Positions 32,301 through 43,129 of a DNA stretch of 64,000 nucleotides are shown here, piece by piece. Within the stretch, counting starts at the first letter, position 1. Every line of letters begins with the position of its first letter. Position numbers and translations under genes: made by a program. This DNA comes from Theobroma cacao (Eukaryota > Streptophyta > Magnoliopsida > Malvales > Malvaceae), in the NCBI RefSeq assembly GCF_000208745.1, contig NC_030854.1, positions 16,172,173 to 16,236,172 on the forward strand. The letters are read 5' to 3'. Below the pieces are notes generated by a model. That model did no database searches, was not told the DNA's origin, and was given only the letters and a program-made list of their open reading frames with translations.

Positions 32301-32367
32301 ACTTATGCAAACATTCTATCAAGCACATGAATGACATGACAAGTATATAATAGAGTAGGGCTTGACA
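29302..32367 (-). repeat. Solo LTR, family K, minus
   Basis: 3066 bp; minus-strand start TGTCAAGCCCTACTC at 32367, end GGGTCGTGACA at 29302. The flanks are GCATC (29297-29301) and ACATC (32368-32372), one mismatch. It disrupts the gag of A. A TATA box TATATAAA lies at 31803-31810 on the minus strand, donor GTGAGT at plus 30794-30799, acceptor AG at plus 29916-29917. The 139-codon frame at 31421-31840 has no recognised domain and lies in the LTR leader. Confidence 0.9.
31803..31810 (-). promoter_or_regulatory. TATA box in LTR K (minus)
   Basis: The minus strand reads TGCCTATATAAACTC, at the position matching the TATA of K plus (12871), which supports minus orientation for this LTR. Confidence 0.6.
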
Positions 32368-32372
32368 ACATC

Positions 32373-33402
32373 AATCAAATGACACAATGGGTTCTAGTTT
32401 TGAAGATTCGGATTATCAACTTTATGAGGAAATAGATTTGAGAAATGTCATGGTGACTCTAGGTGAATTTATGAAATTGAAACCTCCTTCCTTTTTGGGT
32501 GCTAAATCAACAGAGGACCCACAAGTATTTTTGATGAGGTGGACAAAATTTGTATTGCATTGGGTTGTTCTAGTCGTCGAGTAGTTGAGTTGACAAGCCT
32601 TAGATTGAAGGAGGTAGCGCAGATATGGTTCGCTACGCTCAAGCGCTGTAGACCACCTAGTCCTGCTCCACTTACTTGGGAAGAATTCACACAGGCTTTC
32701 ATGGATAGATTTCTACTTGAAAGCGTGAGAGACACTAAGGCACAGGAGTTTGAAACTTTAGTGCAGGCGCTTAGGATGATAGTGTCAAATTATGACATCC
32801 AGTTTACTCAGTTGTCGAGATATGCTCCGTATTTGGTTCAGACTGAAAGGGAGAGGATCAAGAGGTTCATTAAGGGGTTACATAGGCCAATATACAGAAT
32901 TCTAGTCTCTCAGAGATTTACATCTTATCCCGAAGTAGTTGATGCCGCTAGAAAAATTGAGGCGGGACATACAGAGGTTAGGGTGGAAAGAGAAAGGAGT
33001 AAAAGAAATCAAGGTGAAGGCTCTTCCAAATACAGAGACCCTAGTAGGGGTAAAGATGTTAATATAGCTGGCCAACAAAGTCGAAGGGATGGTAACTTAC
33101 TTAGAGGGTCAGCATTCTTCAGTCCACCGAATCAAAGAAAAAATTTTCAGTTTCGTAGTCCCCCACGTAGTAGTGATTTTAGTGGGGTTAATTACAGATG
33201 GGCTATGAGCAATGGGATAACTAATTCAAATCCTAGACAGAGTGGTCGGTGGGGTTCTTTCTGCACTTTTTGTGGTCAGATTCATATAGGGCCATGTAAC
33301 CAAATGACGGTGTTCTGCTATGAGTGTAGGGGAATTGGTCATGTGAAGAGTGATTGTCCTACCCATAGACATAACCAGGAGATGGCTCGTGGCTCAGTAT
33401 AA
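32373..33402 (+). pseudogene. Gag core and zinc knuckle of A
   Basis: A 65-codon frame (32387-32584) with FMKLKPPSFLGAKSTEDPQV is followed, after a frameshift near 32535, by a 287-codon frame (32539-33402). The latter contains the retrotransposon gag core (IWFATLKRCRPPSPAPLTWE, FMDRFLLESVRD, FTQLSRYAPYLV, FIKGLHRPIY). It then has a basic Ser/Arg-rich linker and the zinc knuckle CYECRGIGHVKSDCP (CX2CX4HX4C intact) near residues 266-280. The product would package the RNA. One frameshift, the early stop and the solo LTR are the lesions. Confidence 0.9.
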
Positions 33403-33528
33403 CCCGATTTTGCTACTGCACCAACTAGAAATGTCAGAAGGGATAAAAGAAAAGGGGTAGCTTCCTCGTCACCAGGTAGATCAGCAAGGCCAACTCAATA
33501 AGGTGCTTCTAGATAGGGACAAGCTAGA

Positions 33529-33846
33529 GTGTTCACTTTGACACCACAAGATGTTCATGTCTCGATTGTAGTGGTAACAGGTAATCTTTTCATTTGTGGT
33601 TACGAAGCATTAGTTTTATTTGACCCAAGATCCACACATTCTTTTGTGTCTTCGAATTTCATGCCTAAATTAGGGAAGCATTATGAATATATGGATGAAC
33701 TGTTAATAGTAACCACCCCGTTGGAAGAATCATATGTTGCGGAGTATGTGTTTTGTTCTTGTGTGGTCCAGATTAAAGATAGGGACACTTGGGACTTAGT
33801 GTTAATGACAACACTAAGATTCGACGTGATATTGGGAATGGATTGA
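33529..33846 (+). pseudogene. Protease of A
   Basis: A 105-codon frame with LFDPRSTHSFVSSNF, the retropepsin site D-S-G-A-T-H-S-F altered to D-P-R-S-T-H-S-F, and the later flap/C-terminal block FDVILGMD, after which TGA stops at 33844. The usual W-L follows in frame. The Asp is kept but the next residues are lost. Confidence 0.85.
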
Positions 33847-33999
33847 TTGGTGTCTTGCTACGCTAATGTAGATTGTTCTCGTAAGTTGGTGAAGTTTAAA
33901 TTTCCTAGAGAGCTGTCATTTGTTATTTATGGTCACAGCAGCCTTTTGGTTGATAGTGTGATGGCTACAATTACTAGAGAAGTATAGAGTGAAGAAGGA

Positions 34000-34850
34000 A
34001 AATTAGAAGCTACACCTATAGTAAATGAATTTGTAGATGTATTTCTAGAAGAATTGCTTGGATTACCTCCCCAAAGGGAAATCAAATTTTGTATCGATTT
34101 GATTCCAGAAACTTAACCAATATCGATGCCTCCGTACCGAATGGCCCCGGCAGAGTTAAAGAAGTTAAGGGAACAACTACAAGATTTAATTAACAAGGGC
34201 TTTATTCACTCGAGTGTGTCACCTTGGGGAGCACCAGTGCTGTTGGTAAAGAAGAAAGGTGGTAGTCTCAAGCTATGTATAGATTACCTGCAGCTTAATA
34301 AAGTCACGATCAAAAATAATTATCCACTTCCCAAAATTGATGATTTGTTTGATCAGCTACAAGGGGCTTAATGGTTCTTGAAGATTGATTTAAGGTTTGG
34401 ATATCATCAATTAAGGATTAGGGAAGAGGACATACCCAAACTGCATTCCGTACGAGGTATGGACATTATGAATTTTTGGTGATGTCTTTTGGATTGACGA
34501 ATACTCATGCTGCTTTCATGGACTTGATGAATAGGGTGTTTCGAGCATACTTGGATAGATTTGTGGTCATCTTTATTGATGACATTCTAATATACTCGAG
34601 AAGTTGGGAAGAGCACGCACAACATTTAAGGATCGTGCTACAGACCCTACGGGATCATAGACTGTACGCAAAATTTCGTAGGTGTGCGTTTTGGTTTAGT
34701 AGTGTTGGTTTTTTGGGACATATTGTATCTAAGGATGGAGTACAAGTAGATCCTGGTAAAGTGGAGGCAATTGAGAATTGGGCTAGACCCACGACAGTTA
34801 CAAAAATCAAGAGTTTTCTAAGATTGGCTGGGTATTATCGATGATTTGTG
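34000..34850 (+). pseudogene. Reverse transcriptase of A
   Basis: Two main frames, 34126-34371 and 34476-34844. Blocks seen: [52 protein letters not shown], then after a stop at 34369 KIDLRFGYHQLRI (first catalytic Asp), a frameshift near 34450, [17 protein letters not shown], and [12 protein letters not shown] (YxDD motif as FIDD), then the thumb block [15 protein letters not shown]. It would copy RNA into cDNA. Broken by at least two stops and one frameshift. Confidence 0.9.
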
Positions 34851-35380
34851 AAAGATTTCTCTAAGATAGCCTCTCCGTTGATGAGGTTAACTCAAAAGGG
34901 AGTAAAATTTGAATGGTCAGAGGCTTGTGAACATAGTTTCCAAACATTGAAAGCTTGCTTGACGTTCGCACTAATATTAAGTTTGCCATGTGGGTCCGGG
35001 GGCTACACTTTTTATTGTGATGTCTCGAGGGTTGGATTAGGATGTGTATTGATGTAGCATGGTAGAGTCATCACTTATGCCTCAAGACAACTTAAGAGGC
35101 ATGAACAAAATTATCCTACACACGATCTGGAGATGGCAGCGATCGTGTTTGCCTTAAAAATATGGAGACATTATTTGTATGGGGAAACATGTGAAATATA
35201 TACTGATCATAAAAGTTTGAAGTATATATTTCAATAGCGAGATCTAAATTTAAGGCAACGTAGATGGATGGAATTGTTGAAAGACTATGATTGTACGATA
35301 CTCTATCATCCCAACAAGGTGAATGTCGTAGCTGATTCATTGAGTCAAAAGTCAATGGGCAGTATGGCACACATTGCAGT
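34848..35380 (+). pseudogene. RNase H of A
   Basis: After KDFSKIASPLMRLTQKG the frame shows the RNase H region with FYCDVSRVGLGCVLM, then beyond a stop [39 protein letters not shown] and [20 protein letters not shown]. These are the catalytic acidic and His blocks of Ty3 RNase H. Stops at about 34842, 35055 and 35235. Confidence 0.85.
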
Positions 35381-36520
35381 GGCGAGAAGATCGATAGTGC
35401 AAGAATTACAAGATCTGGGTAATATGGGAGCTAAATTTGAGGTCAGTGGATCAGATGCACTATTTGCACATTTTAGGGTCCAACCAATATTGATAGATTG
35501 AATTCAAGATGCCCAAGCTAGAGATACATTTGTAATGACAATTTTGGAGAGTATGGGTGAGCAAGTTTTTGAGTTCGATTTTAGGTCTAATGGATTGTTG
35601 AGACACAGATCTTGAATTTATGTGCCAAACTTGGATGGATTAAGAGAAGAAATTTTAGAGGAAGCACACGTTGTTGCTTATGCAGTACATCCAGGAGCTA
35701 CCAAGATGTATCATGATTTAAGATCCGCATATTGGTGGCAAGGATTGAAGAAAGATGTAGGGGAATATGTTTCGAGATGTTTGGTGAGCATCAAAGACCT
35801 TCAGGATTATTACAACCATTACTGATACCTGAATGGAAATGGGAACATATAGCCATGGACTTTGTAACAAGCTTGCCTCGAGTCAAAGGAGGATACGATT
35901 CCATATGGGTAATTGTAGATCGGTTGACTAAGTCATAGCATTTTCTCCAGGTCAAGACAAAGTTTGGGGTAGCACAATACGCTCGAATTTATATTAATGA
36001 AATTGTTAGACTCCATGGTTTACTAGTGACCATTGTGTCTAACAAGAGACCACAGTTTACTAGTCGATTTTGGAGGAGGTTGCAAGATGAATTAAGAACC
36101 CGATTGAACTTTAGTACAACATACCACCCTCAGACAGACGGTCAGTCAGAATGCACGATCCAAATATTGGAAGATATGTTAAGAGCAATCATGTTGGATT
36201 TTAAAGTTTCTTGGAACTTATACTTGCCTTTGGCAAAATTTGCATACAATAACAGTTACTAGGCAAGTATCCAAATGGCGCCATTTGAGGCACTGGATGG
36301 GCAGAAGTGTAGGTCACCCATTGGGTGGTTGGAAGTTGGAGAAAGGAAATTATTGAGGACAAAGATGGTACAAGCCACAGTGGAAGGAGTACAAATAATT
36401 CGAGAACGAATGTTGGCCTCTCAAAGTAGACAAAAGTCGTATTCCGACAACAGACGCAAACCCTTAGAGTTCGAGGTATGTGATCATGTGTTTCTAAAAG
36501 TGTCACCATGTAAAGGAGTA
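35380..36520 (+). pseudogene. Integrase of A
   Basis: The zinc region is seen as [17 protein letters not shown]...C, but the second Cys pair is damaged by an indel near 35790. The core shows [20 protein letters not shown] (first Asp), TIVSNKRPQFTSRFW (the expected second Asp is Asn), and TTYHPQTDGQSECTIQ (Glu present). The GPY-like end region VFLKVSPCKGV...GKLSPRYIGPFEI follows. Loss of the second Asp together with stops (35936, 36260, 36521) indicates a dead enzyme. Confidence 0.9.
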
Positions 36521-36529
36521 TGAAGATTT

Positions 36530-36897
36530 GGCAAGAAAGGCAAACTCAGTCCTCGATATATTGGCCCGTTTGAAATATTGGAACGCATAGGAGCTGTTGC
36601 TTATCGATTGGCATTACCACTGGATTTTGAAGGGGTTAATCTAGTGTTTCATGTATCCATGCTCAGAAAATATGTTCGAGACCCTTCACATGTGATACAA
36701 CATGATACGATATTGTTGGAAGATAGGTTGAAGTACCAAGAGCAGCCTGTAGCTATAGTGGACTATCAAGTAAAAAGGCTTCGCTCTAAGGACATCGCCT
36801 TAATGAAAGTAGTATGGCAAAACAACTCGATAGAGAATGAGACTTAGGAACCAGAAGAGGATATGCGTGCAGAATATCCATATTTGTTTCAAAGTTA
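36530..36897 (+). pseudogene. Integrase tail and chromodomain of A
   Basis: The frame has RIGAVAYRLALPLDFEGVN, VFHVSMLRKYVRDPSHVI, YQEQPVAIVDYQVKRLRSKD and KVVWQNNSIENET before a TAG; EPEEDMRAEYPYLF follows to the natural end near 36897. This is the Tekay-type chromodomain that in related elements is thought to steer insertion to marked chromatin. The aromatic cage is hard to judge by eye. Confidence 0.8.
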
Positions 36898-36950
36898 AAT
36901 GTATTATTAGATGTTTCTATGTTGATGTAATTCTAGGATGAATTTATTTT

Positions 36951-36963
36951 AAGTGGGGGAGAC
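36951..36963 (+). other. Polypurine tract of A
   Basis: AAGTGGGGGAGAC directly before the 3' LTR start TGTGATGCCCC. Confidence 0.85.
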
Positions 36964-36979
36964 TGTGATGCCCCACTCA

Positions 36980-37440
36980 TAAAAAGATAAAGAGAAGAAG
37001 AAGGAAAAGGGGGGGTGGGCCAAAAAGGAGAAGGAAGAAAGGAGAGAGAAAAAGAAAAGTCAAGTTGCCAAAAAGGAGAAAAGACAATGAAGAAAGGGAA
37101 GAAAAAAGAGAAAAGAAAAAAAGAGGAAAAGAGTGGGGGGCTTGAGGGAGAGAAATAAGAGAGGAAAAAAAAAAAAAAAGAAGGGGGGCAGCATATGAGG
37201 GGAGCAGAAAAAAAAAAGAAGAGAAAGAGAAGAAAAAGGAGAGAGGAAGCACGGCGACGAGGAAAAAAAGGAGAGGGAAGAAAAAAGAGAAAGAAAAAAA
37301 AGAAGAAAGAGAGAAGGAGTAGCGATAGAAGAGAAAAATGAGAGGGAAGAAAGAAAAGAAAGAAAGAGTAGAAGAATAAGAGAAGAAGCAGTAGCAAAGG
37401 AGAAGAAAAAGAGGGAAGAAATAAAGAAATAATAATAAAA
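36980..37440. repeat. Homopurine tract (3' LTR of A)
   Basis: About 460 bp of A and G on the plus strand, counterpart of 23160-23700 but with many indels between the two copies. Low-complexity frames in it are rejected. Confidence 0.9.
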
Positions 37441-37492
37441 AAGCTAAATATATGTAAGAACCAATAGCGAAGTAGTGTCCTGCTATTGTGAG

Positions 37493-38670
37493 GTGAGTGG
37501 GTGTTAAATTTTAAAACTATATTCCTATAACATATTATACATGTTACATTTGATAGTTGACAAATTTGTGGATAGCATGAGTTGGTAGAAAGCTTTAGAT
37601 TGTTTATGTTTGTGACAAGGATTTTAAATCTATTTTTTTTATAATATATATAAATATATATATCTACATGCTTTTAAATACGGGGAAACAAACCTTTGAC
37701 TGGCTTTTCACTTCAAAATAGCACCTTCCAAGTTTGTGTCAAGTTTAGGCCAATGGCTTTTTGTATTGATTCATGGAATTTGAGGATAAATTATGTATTT
37801 CACTTAGCATGTTGATTTGGTAAATATACCATGCTTTGAGATACAATATACACAACATTGATTTGTGATTATATTGTTTACAAACTATTATGTTTTGCAA
37901 ATGCATTAAAAGGGCAATGATTTTTATTTGAACGTGATTGATATTTAATTTAAAAAAGGGGACCTGAAGCCCCGATTCATATTGGGTGGCATGGTTAGTT
38001 CCCACGAGTAGGTAAAGGTGGACCTGAAGCCTCCATTTATGTATGGTGGCGTGGGTAGTTCCCACGAGTAGGTAAAGGGGGACTTGAAGCCCCGATTTAT
38101 GTATGGTGGTGTGGGTAGTTCCCACGAGTAAGTAAAGGGGGACCTGAAGCCCCGATTTATATATGATGGTGTGGGCAGTTTTCCACGAGTAGGGGATGAT
38201 GTTTGAGAGAGTAAGCCTAAGGGCTATATTAAACTTACCCGAGGATGATATTCCTTTGTGGATTTTTATTTTACTATGCATGGCATTAATACTTAAAAAT
38301 TTCTATTTATTTAATGGCAAGTGAAATTTATCTATTCATTGGTGATCAATTAATTCACCTTTTTTATTTTTGAGAATTTTCATTTTTCACTTGTCATTGA
38401 ATTTAATGATGACTGGATGTCGAGGTTAAAAGATTTTCTAGTATCTTAAGTACAATTGTTTTCATACATGTTTACTTGAGAATTATTATTTTTAAGAATT
38501 GCAAGGTATAAAAACAAATCTCTTGGTTTTATGGAATGTATTTTCTATGCTTACTCGGGTTTATAAACATTCCACCTTTATGTTTGTTTCCCCTTTTCGC
38601 TTGCTCACAAGGTCGATGATGATCACTGAGTCTATGAGACTCACACCTTTCTTATTTTCCCTTTTTGCAG
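37493..38670 (+). other. Possible intron in 3' LTR of A
   Basis: GAG|GTGAGTGGG to CCCTTTTTGCAG|ATAGAG, 1178 bp. Same place and near-same length as in the 5' LTR. Confidence 0.4.
37959..38196. repeat. Four 60-bp hairpin repeats (3' LTR of A)
   Basis: Counterpart of 24222-24458; each unit has GAAGCCCCGATT and a GTGGGTAGTTCCCAC-type stem. The 178-codon antisense frame across them (37745-38281) is a translated repeat. Confidence 0.85.
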
Positions 38671-38991
38671 ATAGAGATCAGTCTAATGTGTAACTATAGG
38701 TGCATACGAACCACCGCAGAGTAGGTAAAAGGCATCTCCTAACCCTGTTCCGAGTCGCTCTGCTATTTAGGGTTGTGTCAGAACAAAATTTGTGAGATGT
38801 TTAAAAATGTTGTTAATTTATAAATGTGAATTGTTATCATCTTTAATGAAGTAGATGGTAATTTAATTATTAATATTTGCTTACACACGTGATTTGATTA
38901 TATGTATTTAATGAACTAGAAAAAGTCTTAAAATAGGCTTGTTCAAGACTTAGCGAAAATTCTTTAGAAGTCTTGGATGCCGGTAGTGACC

Positions 38992-39006
38992 GGGGGGGGG
39001 GGGGGG
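38992..39006 (+). repeat. 15-base G run at the end of LTR A
   Basis: Uninterrupted run of 15 G, eight bases before the LTR end; the 5' LTR has only seven at the same place. Confidence 0.9.
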
Positions 39007-39019
39007 TCGTTACAATATG

Positions 39020-40430
39020 CATCAATACTGTTATCAAAGAATCCAATCTTTTTGGGCATTTACTTGATCTTACCCATTCATAAGTCTTTCTAACATTAAG
39101 GGACCATTCCCTAGGTTAAGGTTGTGTTTAACCAAGCTCATATCACCACATTTTAGCGTGAATAACATTCTCAATAATCATCTAGTCATAATCTTTGCAT
39201 TTAGACATAAAGCACCAATAATATTCATTCAATCATTCCTCAAACTCATTAAACTCATTACACATTACATTTCATATGTGAGTGGGTTTACCTTATTTTG
39301 ATGAATAGTGGTCAAACCCCCACTATTTTGAGTTCTTAAGGCATTCTTTTGGATGGCACATTAACGTCATCCATGATCTATCGAGTGGTCCCATCCTGCT
39401 CATGAGGATAGTGGAAAAAGTCCTCACCACCGTCTAGTTTACCTAGTGTGAACAATCATCATAGTTATGTGAGTGGCACTTCAACCTCACCCACGATCAT
39501 CATATGATCTCTTAAACTTAGGATCATTATCATCCCTAACTTGCATCATGAACATATAACATTTCCATAAATCATCATCATGCTTAGCTCATAGTAAATA
39601 TGACTATCTCAACACATATATCTCATTGCATGCATTAGATAACCTCATAAATCATTCACATTCTTAGCCCATAGTGTATATGACTATCTCAACACATACA
39701 TCTCATTACATGCATTTCATAATCTCATAATTCATTCACATGCTTAGCCCATAGTGTATATGACTATCTCAACACATACATCTCATGGCATACATATTAC
39801 CATGCATACATCTCATAATTGGAACTCATGCATCTAACATTCTTACCATGCTACATCGTATCTAACATGTGCATAATACGTTCATATATTTACCATGAAA
39901 ATATCTTGTACCCACATTAGCCTGAAGGTCGGAGTAATTGAATGGACCACAAATAGAAAAAGGTTTGTCCCCCCTTGTTGAAAACTAATACATAATAGCA
40001 TATTTACATACATAGTAGAGCCGTAAACAATTTGAAAACCATTGCGTCACACATGTCATAATCATTATCAAATCAAGACATTTGAATATTTCCTTGAAAA
40101 CTTCATAAAACCTTGTAGTTCAAATCCTTTAATAAACAATTTATGGAAATAAGTTTTCAACATGCTTAAACAACCATTTCCATAAAATCATGCTAACTTT
40201 ACATGTTAAAATATTTAAAAAGGTGTACCACTCACCTAATTGGAGAGTCAATTCCTAACTCCAATCACAACTCCATTTCGGTGATAACTGTGAAGTTTTC
40301 CACTGTTCCTATCATACAATAATCATCACAATTATTTCTTAGAATAAAAATCTCGTAATAATCATCCTAGGCACTTTCTAAACTACTCACTTTTAGCTAT
40401 GGTAATTTTCTAGCTAAAACCCATGCTTAA
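39020..40430 (-). repeat. LTR of G, middle and leader part (right of A)
   Basis: Continuation of 22473-23144 after removing A. A donor-like GTGAGT is at plus 40230-40235 with context ATTAG|GTGAGTGGT on the minus strand; the matching acceptor is left of A at 22728. An 80-bp triplicate lies at 39580-39800. No coding sequence seen. Confidence 0.65.
39580..39800. repeat. 80-bp tandem repeat, nearly three copies
   Basis: Units start at 39580, 39660 and 39740, period exactly 80. Shared text CATAGTGTATATGACTATCT followed by CAACACATACATCTCAT. Inside the LTR of G. Confidence 0.9.
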
Positions 40431-41020
40431 AAGCCCATAAATGAGAGGACTTAGTTAGTCTATCCATAATTACCCATATGGAATCATACCCTTATTCGTA
40501 CAGGGTAAGTCTAGTCACAAAGTCCACAGAAACATCTTCACACTTCCATTCAAGAACAGAAAAAGGCTATAGTAGTCAAGCAGGCCTTTGATGCTTTGCC
40601 TTAACTTGTTGGCACACTAAACACTTGGCCACAAACTCGGCGACATCACTTTTAAGGCCTTCCCATTAGTATATCTCTCTTAAATCATGGTAAATCTTAG
40701 TAGTGCTTGGGTGACCTACATATGCAACCACATGGGCTTCATTTAGAATCTCTTGCCTTAAATCATCAAAGTCTGGCACATATACTCTAGATCCATATCT
40801 AAGTATTCCATCAGTGCCTCAAGTAAACATTTATCCTTTCTTTCCTAAAGCATCCTTTAGTGCCTTTGCCACAAAATCATCTTTGCCCTAGGCTTCTTTG
40901 ATCTAATCCATCAACATCGATCTCACTTTAATATGGGCTAACAATGCATTCGAATCATCAACCTCAAATTGAATGCCTATATCACCCAACACACGCATAC
41001 ACTATACCAATAATCTCCTC
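40430..41020 (-). pseudogene. Integrase fragment of G
   Basis: The minus strand shows HPSTTKIYHDLREIY and CLVCQQVKAKHQRP, an intact HHCC zinc region, then EWKCEDVSVDFVTRL (first catalytic Asp) and [17 protein letters not shown]. It stops at about 40430, where LTR leader sequence begins, so the second and third acidic residues and the chromodomain are gone. Several in-frame stops. Confidence 0.8.
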
Positions 41021-41029
41021 CCAGCTAAG

Positions 41030-41580
41030 ATGCAGGCTAAACTCCCCATAGAATTTTGACTTAAAGCATTCGTTACCACATTAGCCTTATCAAGGTGGTA
41101 TAGTGTCATACAGTCATAATCCTTAAGCAACTCCAACCATTGACGTTACTGAAGGCTAAGATCTCTCTACTCAAAGATATACTTGAGGCTCTTGTGATCT
41201 GTAAAGATCTCACACATCTCACCAAACAAATACTGCTTCCAAATATTTAAGGCAAACACTATAGCAGCCATTTCTAAATCATGGGCGGGGTAATTTTGCT
41301 TTGGCTTCTTGAGTTGTCTCAATGCGTACGCAATCACCTTACCATGTTGCATCAATACACACTAAGTTCTACTTATGAGGTGTCATAATAAACTATATAA
41401 CCCCTTATATGACAAGGCAAACTCAACACTAGAGCTGTGGTAAGACAAGTCTTGAGCCTACCAAAGCTTTCCTCATATGCATCTGTCCATATAAACTTGA
41501 CACCTTTCTGTGTCAACTTAGTCATAGGAGCTACTATCTTTGAGAAATCCTTAACGAATCTCCTATAATATCCAATCAAC
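41030..41580 (-). pseudogene. RNase H of G
   Basis: Open piece 41167-41355 reads [38 protein letters not shown] and [14 protein letters not shown]. The preceding piece 41373-41579 reads YYRRFVKDFSKIVAPMTKLT and ends in VYYDTS. Stops between pieces. Confidence 0.85.
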
Positions 41581-41646
41581 CCTAAGAAGCTATTATCTTT
41601 GAGAAATCCTTAACGAATCTCCTATAATATCCAATCAACTCTAAGA
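41529..41646. repeat. 59-bp direct duplication inside RT/RNase H of G
   Basis: 41529-41587 is repeated at 41588-41646 with very few changes. The unit encodes the IGYYRRFVKDFSKI segment, and because 59 is not a multiple of three the second copy shifts the frame. Confidence 0.9.
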
Positions 41647-42360
41647 AACTTTGTATCTCAATTACTAAAGTAGGCCTTAGCCATTTCTCTACCACCTTAA
41701 TCTTCTTTGGGTCCACCATCACTCCATTCCTAGATGCTACGTGACTTAAGAAGCTAACACTATCAAGCCAAAACTTACACTTAGAGAACTTGACATACAA
41801 CTTATGCTCTCTCAAGGATTGGAGCACTATCCTCAAATGTTGCTCATGCTCCTATCTACTCCTCGACTATACCAATATATCATCAATAAATACCACCACA
41901 AACTTATCCATGTATGGCTTGAACACTCAATTCATCATGTCCATAAAAGTAGTTGGGGCATTCGTAAGCGCAAATGACATCATTAAGAACTCATAATGCC
42001 CACACCTAGTACAAAAGGTAGTCTTATGCGCATCCTCTTGCCTAATCCTTAACTAATGGTGACCTTACCTTAGGTCAATCTTAGAAAAACATTGGGCTCC
42101 CTGGAGTTGATCAAACAAGTCATCAATGCATGGTAAAGGATACTTATTTTTCACCGTCACTTGTTCAACTACTTGTAATCTATGCACAATCTCGTTGATC
42201 CATCCTTCTTCTTTATGATTAACACCGATGCACCCAATGGTGACACACTACGACAAATGAACTCCTTGTCCAACAAATCCTCTAGTTGATCCTTGAGCTC
42301 TCTAAGCTCAACTGGTGCCATTCAGTACGGTGGTATACATATCGGACTCGTACCCTATAC
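41590..42360 (-). pseudogene. Reverse transcriptase of G
   Basis: The minus strand shows [40 protein letters not shown], the RFCIDY-like LCIDYK block with a stop, [24 protein letters not shown], and the catalytic FVVVFIDDILV followed by a stop. The frame then reads FLSHVASRNGVMVDPKKI. The 59-bp duplication follows at the C-terminal end. Confidence 0.8.
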
Positions 42361-42639
42361 CAAGTTAATTCAAAAACTTTATACTTCTATTTGGGGGTAA
42401 TCTTTGCAACTCCTCAAGAAACACATTAATGAACTCCCTCACAATTAGCACGTCAGCCACTTCACTTACCATCATCTAGGTGTCATTAACCAATGCCAAG
42501 AATCCCTTACAAAATCAATCTTTTAGCCTCTAAGGTTGAAATCATACTACCCGTCACTGTACTACGATCCCCTTAGATACTAAATGGCTTCTCCCTTAAA
42601 TAGGTAAAATGTATCACCTTGTAGTGGCAATCAACACTA

Positions 42640-42930
42640 GCATAATTGGGTTAACAACCAGTCCATACCCAATGTCGCATCAAACTCGAACATGTCTAGT
42701 AAATTTAAATTTGCCAAAGTGTTCTTACTCCCAATCTAGAGCATACAATCTCTATACATATGCCTTTCCATAAACACCTTTTTCAAAGGCGAGGTAACTA
42801 CCAAGTCTTGCTTCCTCTTAAAACGTTCTATACCCAATCTAGATGCAAAGTTTAGGGATATAAATGAATGCGTAGCACCAGAGTCATACAAAACACGTGC
42901 ATCTACAGAACAAATGGGTAGTATATTTGT
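42640..42930 (-). pseudogene. Protease of G
   Basis: The minus strand encodes ARVLYDSGATHSFISLNF, a full retropepsin signature D-S-G-A-T-H-S-F, then FDATLGMDWLL near 42670. One or more stops in between. From 42360 to 42640 the strand carries decayed linker without clear motifs. Confidence 0.8.
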
Positions 42931-43129
42931 AACAACTGCATTAGATGCCTATGCATCCTACTAAGTCAAAGCATAAACTCTGGTTTGTCCTTGATCAATT
43001 ATCCCTTAAGCTCTAGATCCTCTACCTTGGATGAACTACTAGCACCTCGGCCCCTAACTCCTCTAACCTCCCTACCAAACTAAGTGGTTATGGATGAGGT
43101 AGGTAAAACTGATTGTTTCTGTCCCTGTG

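Larger units (their letters stand above)
23145..39014 (+). mobile_element. Element A: Tekay/Del-like chromovirus, both LTRs present
   Basis: 5' LTR 23145-25258 (plus 28791), primer site 28796-28807, gag, protease, RT, RNase H, integrase and chromodomain, polypurine tract 36951-36963, 3' LTR 36964-39014. The target duplication ATATG is perfect (23140-23144 and 39015-39019). The order with RT before integrase and a chromodomain at the end is diagnostic of chromoviruses; the late block VKRLRSKDIALMKVVWQN matches the Tekay-type chromodomain. Two solo LTRs interrupt it: 25259-28785 at the LTR/primer-site border and 29302-32367 in gag. The LTRs differ by perhaps 5-8 percent in unique parts by eye. 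Many stops in pol make it non-autonomous. Confidence 0.9.
36964..39014 (+). repeat. 3' LTR of A
   Basis: 2051 bp, TGTGATGCCCCACTC to GGGTCGTTACA, followed by the ATATG duplication. Same order of modules as the 5' LTR. This LTR, bounded by a polypurine tract and matching a copy with a primer site, fixes the sense direction used for all related solo LTRs here. Confidence 0.92.

Noticed and set aside
37745..38281. 178-codon minus-strand frame with four repeats of a Gly-Leu-Gln-Val-Pro-Leu unit
   Set aside because: It is the antisense translation of the 60-bp hairpin repeat; the copy in the 5' LTR is split into several frames, so the frame is not conserved.
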